Source: Bacillota bacterium (GTDB lineage Bacteria; Bacillota; Clostridia; Lachnospirales; Lachnospiraceae). Taken from it: a DNA stretch of 64,000 nucleotides. Positions within the stretch are counted from its first letter, which is position 1, and each line of letters starts with the position of its first letter. Both the position numbers and the translations under genes were made by a program. The notes below the pieces were generated by a model, which worked only from the letters and a program-made list of their open reading frames with translations, made no database searches and was not told where the DNA came from. Location: contig JAEYLX010000075.1 in the NCBI GenBank assembly GCA_023407575.1, positions 682,001-746,000 of the forward strand, given 5' to 3'. Below, piece by piece: positions 26,759 to 34,749 of this stretch.

Positions 26759-28015
26759 TTATTGCTTTTCTACTATGATTCTTACAAATTTCTTCTTTCC
26801 TATCTTTATTACTGTATTGTCTTTTAATAGATTTTTCTCTAACTCGGCCACCTTTTCTTGGTTCACCTGAACTCCACCCTGTTGAACTAATCTGCGAAAA
26901 TCACTTTTTGATGAGATAATACCCTTATCAAGTAGTTCGTTGCTAATATCCAGTAAGGATACGTTATCTGTAGCTATAATAATTTCGTCCATATCCTCCG
27001 GAATTTCTCCCTTTTGAAAAACCTGATGAAAGTATTCCTTTGCTCTAACCACTTCGGCTTCCCCATGATATAGTCGGGTAATAATCTCTGCTAACTCCAG
27101 CTTACAATCCCTTGGATTTCTTCCCTTTGAAAGTTCGTCACTAATCTCCGTAATACGATCCGGATGCTCATCCGTTACCAACTCAAAGTAACGAAGAATT
27201 AGATGATCCGGGATTTCCATAACCTTTTTAAACATAACCTCTGCTGGTTCATAGATACCAATGTAATTACCCAGACTCTTGCTCATCTTCTCCACACCGT
27301 CAAGTCCTTCTAAAATCGGCATAAACAATGAGATTTGCTTTTCCTTACCAAGACCGCCCTGAAGTGTTCTTCCCATTAATATGTTAAAGGTTTGATCCGT
27401 TCCACCGAGCTCGATATCAGCTTGGATTTCCACCGAATCATAAGCTTGCATCAAGGGATAGAAAAATTCATGTAAAGCAATGGGTTCATTCCTTTTAAAC
27501 CTACCTGCAAAGTCATCTCTTTCGAGCAATCTCGCAACAGTTGTCGTTGCCGCCAGCCCTAATACATTTTCAAAGTTAAGTTTTGATAACCATTCACTGT
27601 TGAATCGTACAGTGGTCTTCGCTTCATCAATTATTTTAAAAATCTGGTTTGTATAAGTTTGAGCATTTTGCAGTACCTGTTCTTCCGATAAAGGTATTCT
27701 TGTTTTGGATTTTCCCGTTGGATCACCGATTTTAGCGGTAAAATCACCTATGATGATTACTGCGTGATGTCCCAAGTCCTGTAACTGCTTAATCTTTCGA
27801 AGTACTACCGTATGGCCAAGATGAATATCTGGTGCAGTCGGGTCCAGACCAAGCTTAACAATCATAGGCTTATTTTCTATCTTTGATTTAATTAGCTTCT
27901 CACGCAGCTCTTCTTCACTAATCATTTGTGCCGCACCCTTTTTGATAATCTTTATTTGGTCCTTCATCTCCTGTTCACTAACTTGAAGCTTTCTCTCATT
28001 TTTTTCGTTCTTCAT
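26759..28015 (-). CDS. tyrS: Tyrosyl-tRNA synthetase (TyrZ-like type)
   Basis: A 418-residue enzyme starting at 28015 with AGAAAGGATGTTAAT before it. After a charged N-terminal helix comes the class I HIGH motif as PTAPDIHLGHTVVL, then IIGDFTAKIGDPTGKSKTR, the tyrosine site QAYDSVEIQADIELGGTDQ and KMSKS within EKMSKSLGNYIG. The last ~65 residues are an S4 RNA-binding domain (DISNELLDKGIISSKSDFRRL). The DPTAPDIHLGH and GDFT motifs place it with the TyrZ-type enzymes. It charges tRNA-Tyr in the cytoplasm. Expression is controlled by a tyrosine T-box just upstream. Confidence 0.95.
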   Translation of the reverse strand: MKNEKNERKLQVSEQEMKDQIKIIKKGAAQMISEEELREKLIKSKIENKPMIVKLGLDPTAPDIHLGHTVVLRKIKQLQDLGHHAVIIIGDFTAKIGDPTGKSKTRIPLSEEQVLQNAQTYTNQIFKIIDEAKTTVRFNSEWLSKLNFENVLGLAATTTVARLLERDDFAGRFKRNEPIALHEFFYPLMQAYDSVEIQADIELGGTDQTFNILMGRTLQGGLGKEKQISLFMPILEGLDGVEKMSKSLGNYIGIYEPAEVMFKKVMEIPDHLILRYFELVTDEHPDRITEISDELSKGRNPRDCKLELAEIITRLYHGEAEVVRAKEYFHQVFQKGEIPEDMDEIIIATDNVSLLDISNELLDKGIISSKSDFRRLVQQGGVQVNQEKVAELEKNLLKDNTVIKIGKKKFVRIIVEKQ

Positions 28016-28151
28016 ATTAACATCCTTTCTCAAATTCGTTATTTTATTCAGTTAAAAATATATAAAGTACAGTTATAAGTCTCCAGTGTAAAACAGGTTG
28101 ATAAGGTCTTTCTCATGAAACATTAGTAACTTTACTAAGTTTCATACACGC

Positions 28152-28511
28152 AAAAAATCCCGCTCCTCTAATTGCTTAGAGGGCGGGAAAACTCTCGCGG
28201 TACCACCTCATATTTATCAGCTATTCGCATAGCCAACCTTTTTGAGTACGCCATATACTGACATTAAAATCCTAAGAACCCAGGCTTATTTCTCCCTAAA
28301 TACTTTTGATAATTATATCTAGCCATCTGGTTATACTCTAGCACGATAACGGGTGCAGGGGACCGTCAACAGCCTACTTAGATTACTCTGTTCGGTGTGA
28401 AGCTCAAAGATGTATTCCAAATCATATTTTCTGCACCTCTCATCAACCGGTTGCTTTCTGTAGATAATATTTGATTTGTACTGGTTCTTATCGACGCTTT
28501 ACTTTATATTG
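28152..28511 (-). promoter_or_regulatory. T-box leader of tyrS (tyrosine specifier)
   Basis: On the minus strand the leader ends with the T-box core GAGGTGGTACCGCGAG, then the terminator stem CCCGC..GCGGG (28159-28187) and a T6 run. In Stem I the sequence GGAATACATC places UAC (complement of 28412-28414) as specifier, a tyrosine codon. Uncharged tRNA-Tyr would pair there and with the core, forming the antiterminator and allowing tyrS transcription. Confidence 0.93.
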
Positions 28512-28517
28512 ATCGTA

Positions 28518-28546
28518 AGTATATACATTATTTTTACTTCTGTCAA
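28518..28546 (-). promoter_or_regulatory. Sigma-A promoter of the tyrS T-box transcript
   Basis: Minus strand TTGACA (28541-28546), 17 bp spacer, TATACT (28518-28523). The start falls at the beginning of T-box Stem I. Confidence 0.85.
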
Positions 28547-28601
28547 TACACTTTTAGTTTAATTGCACCAGCTCTTATCATATTTAAAAATTAGCATAAC
28601 T

Positions 28602-28624
28602 TTAGCTATAAGCTCGATTTCGCT
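28602..28624. repeat. Fragment of a dispersed intergenic repeat
   Basis: These 23 bases match the reverse complement of 34703-34725 at 22 of 23 positions (shared core ATAAGCTCGATTTCGCT). It looks like a partial copy of the right end of the element at 34595-34731. The gap 28547-28748 holds nothing else clear except the ribosome site of the next gene. Confidence 0.65.
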
Positions 28625-28748
28625 TTGCAATTCAGTTTTAGTAGTGCTACAATCTGATTAATCCATTAATTCCGACCCCAGTACTCAATTCAGATCCGAG
28701 CGTATTCTAATAGCTCAAATAAAAACAATTATTATAAGGAGAAGGCTT

Positions 28749-29192
28749 ATGAACAATATTGATAAAGCTTTATATTGCTTTCAAAATGGTTATAACTGCT
28801 CTCAAGCAATATTTTCAACTTACAGCGAACAATTAGGACTACCACAGGAGCTTGCTCTGAAAATCTCCTGTCCTTTTGGTGCAGGAATGGGACGAACAGC
28901 AGAAACCTGTGGCGCTGTAACTGGTGCTTATCTATTAATTGGTTTAAAACATGGCAAATATCTTCCAGAGGATACAACATCAAAGGAAAACAGTTATGCC
29001 CTTGTGAATGAATTTAATCGTCGTTTCTTAGAACACCATGGCTCCCTTCTTTGTAAAGAACTGCTACATAACGATATGAAGAAACCGGAAGAGCTTGCCT
29101 ACATTCAAGAACATGCCCTCTGGGATACTGTCTGCCCTCACTTTATCAGTACCTCAGCTACCATTGTAGAAGAACTTTTAGAGCTTAAATAA
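28749..29192 (+). CDS. C_GCAxxG_C_C family putative redox protein
   Basis: A 147-residue cytosolic protein with AAGGAGAAGGCTT before ATG. It has the family's conserved cysteines: NCSQA near residue 17, a cysteine near 41 (ISCPFGAGMGR), ETCGAVTGAYLLIG near 58, then LLCKELL and the C-terminal DTVCPHF. The family name reflects this pattern. Members are thought to bind a metal or redox cofactor, but their function is not established. It is convergent with the activase fusion gene, whose 3' tandem repeat fills the gap. Confidence 0.88.
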   Translation: MNNIDKALYCFQNGYNCSQAIFSTYSEQLGLPQELALKISCPFGAGMGRTAETCGAVTGAYLLIGLKHGKYLPEDTTSKENSYALVNEFNRRFLEHHGSLLCKELLHNDMKKPEELAYIQEHALWDTVCPHFISTSATIVEELLELK

Positions 29193-29268
29193 TGTTTTAC
29201 ACAACCGTTTTTATTTTTACTGTCCTCTTACTGAATTTAATAATATACATACTTTTAACGCTAGCAAC

Positions 29269-29423
29269 AGAACTTATTGCTACTTAAATATTTGTTACTT
29301 AACTTTTTGCTACTTAACTTTTTTGCTACTTAACTTTTTGTTACTAACTTATTGTTACTTAACTTATTGCTACTTAACTTTTTGTTATTTATCATTCAGT
29401 TACTTAACCTTCCGTTTACTTAA
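29269..29423. repeat. Tandem array, about 11 units of ~15 bp, at the 3' end of the activase gene
   Basis: On the minus strand the unit is close to AAGTTAAGTARCAAW with 14-17 bp spacing. The first unit is the end of the coding region itself (GAA GTT AAG TAA, encoding Glu-Val-Lys-stop). Later units drift but keep GTTAAGTA. The array ends at about 29269 (TTCTGTTGC). Confidence 0.88.
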
Positions 29424-32400
29424 CTTCACATTCCTTCATTGCTAAAGATAACAATAACTTTATTCTGTTCAGCTGATTAACCTGTGAAATTCCAGGATCA
29501 TAATCAATTGGCATGATATTCGCTTTAGGATATTTTTCTTTTAAAGGTTTGAACATCCCTTTTCCTGTGATATGATTTGGCAGACAGGCAAGTGGCTGTA
29601 CACAAAGAATGTTCTTCGTTCCCTGTTCGATAAACTCAACCATCTCTGCGGTTACCAGCCATCCTTCACCGGTATGATTACCAAGTGATAACATGGAAGA
29701 TGCCATGTGAGCCAATTCTTCAATTGGTGTCGGTGGTAAGAATCTACTGCTGCCATGCAACTCCTGTATAATAGATTTACGATAACTCATCAGATAACTG
29801 GCTGCGATTGCGCTTTTTTGCTGGTCTAGCTTCTTCCCGGCAAGATATCTAAATCGGAAGCGTGAATTGTAAGCAGAATATAAGAAATAATCCATAAGAT
29901 CGGGTACAACTGCTTCAGCACCTCCTTCTTCTATAATTGATACAATGTCATTATTTGCTGTGGGATGATATTTTACTAAGATTTCACCTACAACTCCAAT
30001 CTTTGGTTTCTTAATATCCAGTAGTTCCAGATGTTCAAAGTCACGTACAATAGCTCTAATATTTTGTCGAAACATGGACTTACTTCCGTTTCTTAAATTG
30101 CTCTTTGCTGTCTCATTCCATTTTTCATATAAAAGCTGCGCAGAGCCAGGAAAACGTTCATAAGGTCTCGTCCGATATAACAATCTCATAAACAAATCTC
30201 CATAAATCATTCCCATAACTGCACGATTTATCATTCCCAGGGAGATTTTAAAGCCTGGTTGCTTTTCCATACCAAGTGTATTCAGTGAAATAATTGGAAC
30301 ATTGCCAAAACCAGCTTGCTTTAGTCCGAGTTTTAAAAATGCAATATAGTTGGTTGCACGACACCCACCACCACTTTGTGTTATGATGACAGAAGTATGA
30401 TTACAATCATAGTCTCCCGATTTTAAAGCTTGCACCAGTTGTCCAATCATAATAATTGCAGGATAGCATGCATCGTTATTTACATATTTCAATCCTTCAT
30501 CCACCGCTGTTTTATCCATAGCGGGCAGTACAACAAAGGTGTATCCACTCATTTTCATTGCCTCTTGAAGAAGGTCAAAATGTATAGGGGACATCTGGGG
30601 AGCTAAAATAGTATGCGTTCGTTTCATCTTTCTTGTAAAGGGAGGAATTTCATAACCAGCCACCATGGGCACCACTTTATCTTCCTGTCTTTCTCTTTCC
30701 TCCATAGCAGCAATTAAGGATCTAATTCTAATCTTTGCTGCACCAAGATTATTGCCTTCGTCTATCTTAAGCATCGTATAAATCTTGCTACCAGCAGCTA
30801 ATAGTTCTGCAATCTGGTCCGAGGTGACAGCGTCCAGTCCGCAGCCGAAAGAATTTAATTGTATTAAATCCAGCTTGTCCTCTTTTGCTACTAGTGATGC
30901 TGCCCGATAAAGCCTTGAGTTATAAACCCACTGGTCTACCACTCGCAGTTTTTGAATTAGTGGAGAAAGATGAGCAATACTGTCTTCCGTTAATACTGCA
31001 AGGCCAAAGGAGCTGATTAATTCAGGTATACCATGATTTATCTCCGGATCAACATGATAAGGTTTTCCACAAAGCACGATGCCACGCTTATTTGTAGCGA
31101 CTAACTGTGCTAGTACCTCTTCTCCCATTAATCTAATATCTTTTTTATAATGTTCCTGTTCGTATCTGGCTGCAAGTAAAGCATGTTTCATTTCATCTTT
31201 ACTAATATTATAAGACTTGAGCTCCTCCAACAGTCTGTTGACTAACACTTTATCATTATCCAAGGATAAAAACGGCGATAGAAAGGTTACCTTGCCATCC
31301 CTGATTTCATCAATATGATTGCGTATTACCTCAGGGTAGGAGATAACCACCGGACAATTATAATGATTAGATGCATCTTTAAATTCCTTCTTTTCATAGA
31401 CTATGGAAGGGTAGAATATCGTAGTAATCCCTTGTTCTATTAAATCAATAATATGCCCATGACAAAGCTTTGCCGGATAGCAAGCCGATTCCGAGGGAAT
31501 TGTTTCAAGACCTTTATTAAACAGCTTCTTAGATGATTCCTTTGAAAGGATAACTTGAAAACCCAACCTAGTAAAAAGCGTAAACCAAAAAGGATAATCC
31601 TCAAACATATTAAGCACTCTAGGGATTCCAATGCTTCCTCTAATACTTTCTTTCTCCTGTAGCGGCTGATAATTAAAGGTTCTGTTATATTTGTATTGAT
31701 AAAGATTCGGTAGTTTTTCTCTCTGTGACTGTTCTATTCCCTGTCCTTTTTCACATCGATTACCAGCAATAAAAGAAGCTCCACCTGAGAACCTATTTAT
31801 AGTTAAAAGACATTGGTTTCCACATCTGCCACAGCGTCCGCTGGTTATCTGGACACGAAGCTGTTCCAACCCTTCCTTTGTTAATAAATTGGTGGTTTCT
31901 CCTTCCTTATAACGTTCCTTGGCAATCAAAGCTGCCCCATATGCTCCCATTAACCCCGCAATATCCGGTCTTACAACTTCTCTTCCAGTAATTAGTTCAA
32001 AGCATCGAAGTACTGCATTGTTATAAAAGGTTCCACCCTGTACGATTATTTTATAACCAAGATCCTTTTCATCTCTGACCTTAATTACTTTAAATAAAGC
32101 ATTTTTAATTACAGAATAAGATAACCCCGCGGATAAATCTGCCACTCCTGCACCTTCCTTCTGTGCCTGCTTTACCTTAGAGTTCATGAATACCGTACAC
32201 TTGGTTCCCAGATCCATAGGCGCTTTTGCAAAAATTGCTTCCTTTGCAAAGTCCTTAATGGATAAATTCAAAGACCTTGCAAAACCTTCTAAGAACGAAC
32301 CGCAACCGGAAGAGCAGGCTTCATTTAAAAGAATACTATCTATCACTCCATTCTTGATTCGCAGACATTTCATATCCTGTCCGCCAATATCGAGGATAAA

Positions 32401-33642
32401 ATCTACACCTGGAAGAAACTTTTCCGCCGCTTTATAGTGTGCAATGGTCTCAATCTCACCCAAATCAACTTTAAGAGCGGCTTTTATCAAGGCTTCTCCA
32501 TACCCTGTAACACAGCATTTATTAATCCTTGACGTATTGGGTATTTGAGCATAAATCTCTTTCAAAATTCCAACTGTTTTTGATAGAGGATTCCCCTCAT
32601 TATTACAATAATGGGAATAGAGCAATTCACCCTTTTCACCTATTAGAATAACCTTTGTCGTTGTCGATCCCGCATCAATGCCTAGAAATAAATTCCCTTT
32701 ATAGTCTGACAATGTCCCTTGCAGAGCTCTTGCACTCTCATGTCTACTAAGAAACTTTTCATATTCGTCTTGATTTCTGAATAAAGGCTCTAATACCTTG
32801 ACCTCTTCCTCTCTAAAATCAAGTAATCGTTCTGACTGCTTAGCTAACTCCTCCAGGTTCATAGCCTTTTCCTTGGCTGCAGATAAGGCTGCACCCATAG
32901 CGGTAAATAATTGTGAATATTCCGGAGTAATTGCCTCATCTTCCTTAAGTGACAGACTTTCGCAAAACCGTTTTAACAGTTCTGTCAAATAAAACAATGG
33001 TCCCCCCAGAAAGGCTACTTTACCACGGATTGGCTTACCACAGGCAAGTCCCCCCAAGGTTTGGTTTACCACAGCTTGGAAGATAGAAGCTGCAATATCT
33101 TCTCTTCTTGCACCATCATTAATAAGGGGTTGCACATCCGTTTTAGCAAATACTCCGCAACGGGAAGCTATCGGATAAATAACTTGGTGGGACTTAGCAA
33201 ATTCATTCAAACCTGTTGCATCAGTATCCAGTAATACTGCCATTTGATCCAAGAATGCTCCTGTTCCGCCTGCACAGCTCCCATTCATACGTTGTTCAAG
33301 CCCACCCTTGAAATAGGTAATTTTGGCATCCTCACCTCCCAGTTCAATAATTACATCTGTTTCCGGGATATAGGTTTCTACTGCCTTTTGACAAGCAATT
33401 ACCTCCTGAATAAACGTTAGTTTCAACCACTGTGAAACGGAAAGTCCACCAGAGCCAGTTATATTTATTCGAATTGGTATGTTTCCTAGCTTTAAGAAAC
33501 AGTTCTTTACCAAGTCAATTAAGGTATGTTTTATATCTGATAAATGTCGTTTATATTCATGATAGATTAGTTGGTTCTCTTCATCTAGAACTACCAGCTT
33601 CACTGTTGTTGAACCAATATCTATACCGACGTTATATCTCAT
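29416..33642 (-). CDS. 2-hydroxyacyl-CoA dehydratase activase fusion (two ASKHA ATPase domains + dehydratase-like part)
   Basis: A 1408-residue cytosolic protein. Residues about 1-265 form a BadF/BcrA/HgdC-type ATPase (GIDIGSTTVKLVV, ELGGEDAKI) with the iron-sulfur cysteines in GSCAGGTGAFLDQ and SRCGVFAKTDVQ. Residues 320-575 repeat the domain (GIDAGSTTTKVIL, DIGGQDMK, EACSSGCGSF, TKCTVFMNSKV). A GRCGRCGNQC...GNRC cluster follows near 600-635. The rest is the DUF2229/dehydratase-like region with SACYPAKLCHGH and NDACYPA motifs. Activases use ATP to inject an electron into 2-hydroxyacyl-CoA dehydratases. In these long fusions the substrate is unknown and no separate dehydratase subunits adjoin the gene. 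Confidence 0.9.
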   Translation of the reverse strand: MRYNVGIDIGSTTVKLVVLDEENQLIYHEYKRHLSDIKHTLIDLVKNCFLKLGNIPIRINITGSGGLSVSQWLKLTFIQEVIACQKAVETYIPETDVIIELGGEDAKITYFKGGLEQRMNGSCAGGTGAFLDQMAVLLDTDATGLNEFAKSHQVIYPIASRCGVFAKTDVQPLINDGARREDIAASIFQAVVNQTLGGLACGKPIRGKVAFLGGPLFYLTELLKRFCESLSLKEDEAITPEYSQLFTAMGAALSAAKEKAMNLEELAKQSERLLDFREEEVKVLEPLFRNQDEYEKFLSRHESARALQGTLSDYKGNLFLGIDAGSTTTKVILIGEKGELLYSHYCNNEGNPLSKTVGILKEIYAQIPNTSRINKCCVTGYGEALIKAALKVDLGEIETIAHYKAAEKFLPGVDFILDIGGQDMKCLRIKNGVIDSILLNEACSSGCGSFLEGFARSLNLSIKDFAKEAIFAKAPMDLGTKCTVFMNSKVKQAQKEGAGVADLSAGLSYSVIKNALFKVIKVRDEKDLGYKIIVQGGTFYNNAVLRCFELITGREVVRPDIAGLMGAYGAALIAKERYKEGETTNLLTKEGLEQLRVQITSGRCGRCGNQCLLTINRFSGGASFIAGNRCEKGQGIEQSQREKLPNLYQYKYNRTFNYQPLQEKESIRGSIGIPRVLNMFEDYPFWFTLFTRLGFQVILSKESSKKLFNKGLETIPSESACYPAKLCHGHIIDLIEQGITTIFYPSIVYEKKEFKDASNHYNCPVVISYPEVIRNHIDEIRDGKVTFLSPFLSLDNDKVLVNRLLEELKSYNISKDEMKHALLAARYEQEHYKKDIRLMGEEVLAQLVATNKRGIVLCGKPYHVDPEINHGIPELISSFGLAVLTEDSIAHLSPLIQKLRVVDQWVYNSRLYRAASLVAKEDKLDLIQLNSFGCGLDAVTSDQIAELLAAGSKIYTMLKIDEGNNLGAAKIRIRSLIAAMEERERQEDKVVPMVAGYEIPPFTRKMKRTHTILAPQMSPIHFDLLQEAMKMSGYTFVVLPAMDKTAVDEGLKYVNNDACYPAIIMIGQLVQALKSGDYDCNHTSVIITQSGGGCRATNYIAFLKLGLKQAGFGNVPIISLNTLGMEKQPGFKISLGMINRAVMGMIYGDLFMRLLYRTRPYERFPGSAQLLYEKWNETAKSNLRNGSKSMFRQNIRAIVRDFEHLELLDIKKPKIGVVGEILVKYHPTANNDIVSIIEEGGAEAVVPDLMDYFLYSAYNSRFRFRYLAGKKLDQQKSAIAASYLMSYRKSIIQELHGSSRFLPPTPIEELAHMASSMLSLGNHTGEGWLVTAEMVEFIEQGTKNILCVQPLACLPNHITGKGMFKPLKEKYPKANIMPIDYDPGISQVNQLNRIKLLLSLAMKECEVK

Positions 33643-33870
33643 TCTTCCATCACTCCAATATCCATAAAGTCTAATACATTGACTGACACTTATAAAAAAT
33701 CAATTGTTTGTATACTTATGTATTATTAACTGTAAACACAAAATCATTCATTGGATTTGTAATTCATACGGCTTGTCCTAACCCCTACCATCAACCTTAA
33801 TATCTGTATTACCTACAACAATTCCTGTTGGATTCAGTAAGTTTTACTGGACGAATTCCACTTAAGTCAT

Positions 33871-33876
33871 TATAAT
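33871..33876 (+). promoter_or_regulatory. Probable -10 box for the small lysine-rich gene
   Basis: TATAAT at 33871-33876; a weak -35 (TGGACG, 33848-33853) lies 17 bp upstream. The start codon of the 41-residue ORF follows 39 bp later. The rest of the 33643-33915 gap shows nothing clear. Confidence 0.45.
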
Positions 33877-33915
33877 ATAAGTTAGTTCAAATATTATTTT
33901 GAGGGAGTGATTTCA

Positions 33916-34041
33916 ATGGCGAACAGAGACATAAAAAAAGAAGTAAAGAAGAAGAAAAAGACCGATATTAGTACTGCATTACCATCCTTAAAACCAATGA
34001 TGCAGGAGCCAGAGGTCATCAAAAAAGCAAAGAAAAAATAG
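33916..34041 (+). CDS. Small lysine-rich protein (41 residues)
   Basis: ATG 33916 to TAG 34041, preceded by GAGGGAGTGATTTCA and followed within 16 bases by a terminator, so it has all signals of an expressed small gene. The product has two basic clusters (NRDIKKEVKKKKK at the start and KKAKKK at the end) around TDISTALPSLKPMMQEPEV. Similar tiny basic proteins occur in Clostridia, but I know no assigned function. The charge suggests binding of nucleic acid or the membrane surface, an inference only. Confidence 0.7.
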   Translation: MANRDIKKEVKKKKKTDISTALPSLKPMMQEPEVIKKAKKK

Positions 34042-34056
34042 TTCTTGTTACTGAAA

Positions 34057-34100
34057 AAGCTGCAAATCACTCTAGAATTCGAGCGATCTGCAGCTTATTT
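34057..34100 (+). terminator. Rho-independent terminator of the small lysine-rich gene
   Basis: AAGCTGCA (34057-34064) pairs with TGCAGCTT (34089-34096), with further interrupted pairs (ATC/GAT, CTC/GAG) inside, followed by ATTTTAT. Confidence 0.85.
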
Positions 34101-34318
34101 TATGGATAAAATACAACAATCTTTCCGGTCATGTTTTCATACCTCATCTTAAGAGATGATATAAGAATGCCATGCTTATCCATCTTTTTACTTAAAAAGC
34201 ATAACGGAGGTGACGACAAATGCAACCTCCTTTTAATTAATAAATTCATTAACTTCCTATAATAACGCAGTATTCTCCATTCTACTTCTAAACAAACTAA
34301 TATTTTCCAAGTCTTCAT
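34100..34318 (-). CDS. Small protein resembling Spo0E-type phosphatases
   Basis: A 72-residue ORF starting at 34318 with AGAAAGAGGTTAACT before it. The segment EVEWRILRYYRKLMNLLIKR, then LSSPP..FLSKKMDK, recalls the two-helix Spo0E family pattern (LR..L..L......L.....LS..LD..I), but the usual SQxLD is SKKMD. Spo0E-type proteins dephosphorylate Spo0A~P to delay sporulation. The match is by eye and weak. The stop codon overlaps the end of the convergent terminator. A TATAAT lies at 34403-34408 without a good -35. Confidence 0.45.
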   Translation of the reverse strand: MKTWKILVCLEVEWRILRYYRKLMNLLIKRRLHLSSPPLCFLSKKMDKHGILISSLKMRYENMTGKIVVFYP

Positions 34319-34594
34319 AGTTAACCTCTTTCTCGTAATCAAAATGATTATTCTAAGTAAAGTAACTAAACCATCGTATCTTTTATATTAGTTTTCCGTC
34401 TTATTATAGTATTAGATGCCCCCTCTTTTTTCATTCAATGGACAAATCCCACATCCATTTACTTAATAAAAGAAAACAGGAATATATCTCCTATTTCTTA
34501 TCTAAAAGTATCTTATTTAACTGAATTATATCACACGGTGACGCGTTTTGTCACATATATTCTCAATATTTTCTTAAATTTACAGAATTTTTAC
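34319..34594. other. Intergenic region
   Basis: AT-rich sequence with a possible -10 box for the leftward small gene and a short inverted repeat GTGAC / GTCAC near 34536-34552. No ORF. Confidence 0.35.
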
Positions 34595-34731
34595 AACAGG
34601 TTAGCCATGCAAGTTTAAGATACAATATGCAGAAGAAAGCTTGCTTTCTAATATGTTGTATTTTAAACTTGTAAGGCGCTCTGTCTAAGCGAGATGCAGC
34701 GCAGCGAAATCGAGCTTATGGCTAACCTGTT
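34595..34731. repeat. 137 bp intergenic element bounded by 14 bp perfect inverted repeats
   Basis: AACAGGTTAGCCAT (34595-34608) is the exact reverse complement of ATGGCTAACCTGTT (34718-34731). Inside is a long hairpin (34611-34670, arms AAGTTTAAGATACAATAT-type, cap AGAAAGC-TT-GCTTTCT), then a GC-richer part with GCGCT...AGCGC. A fragment of its right end recurs at 28602-28624, and its cap recurs at 7371-7390. It lies just after the ABC-F gene's stop. Confidence 0.75.
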
Positions 34732-34749
34732 ACGTAATCTTAGTATTTC

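Noticed and set aside
29269..29423. Possible CRISPR array
   Set aside because: Units are ~15 bp and contiguous, without unique spacers of 30-40 bp, and there are no cas genes; it is a simple tandem repeat.
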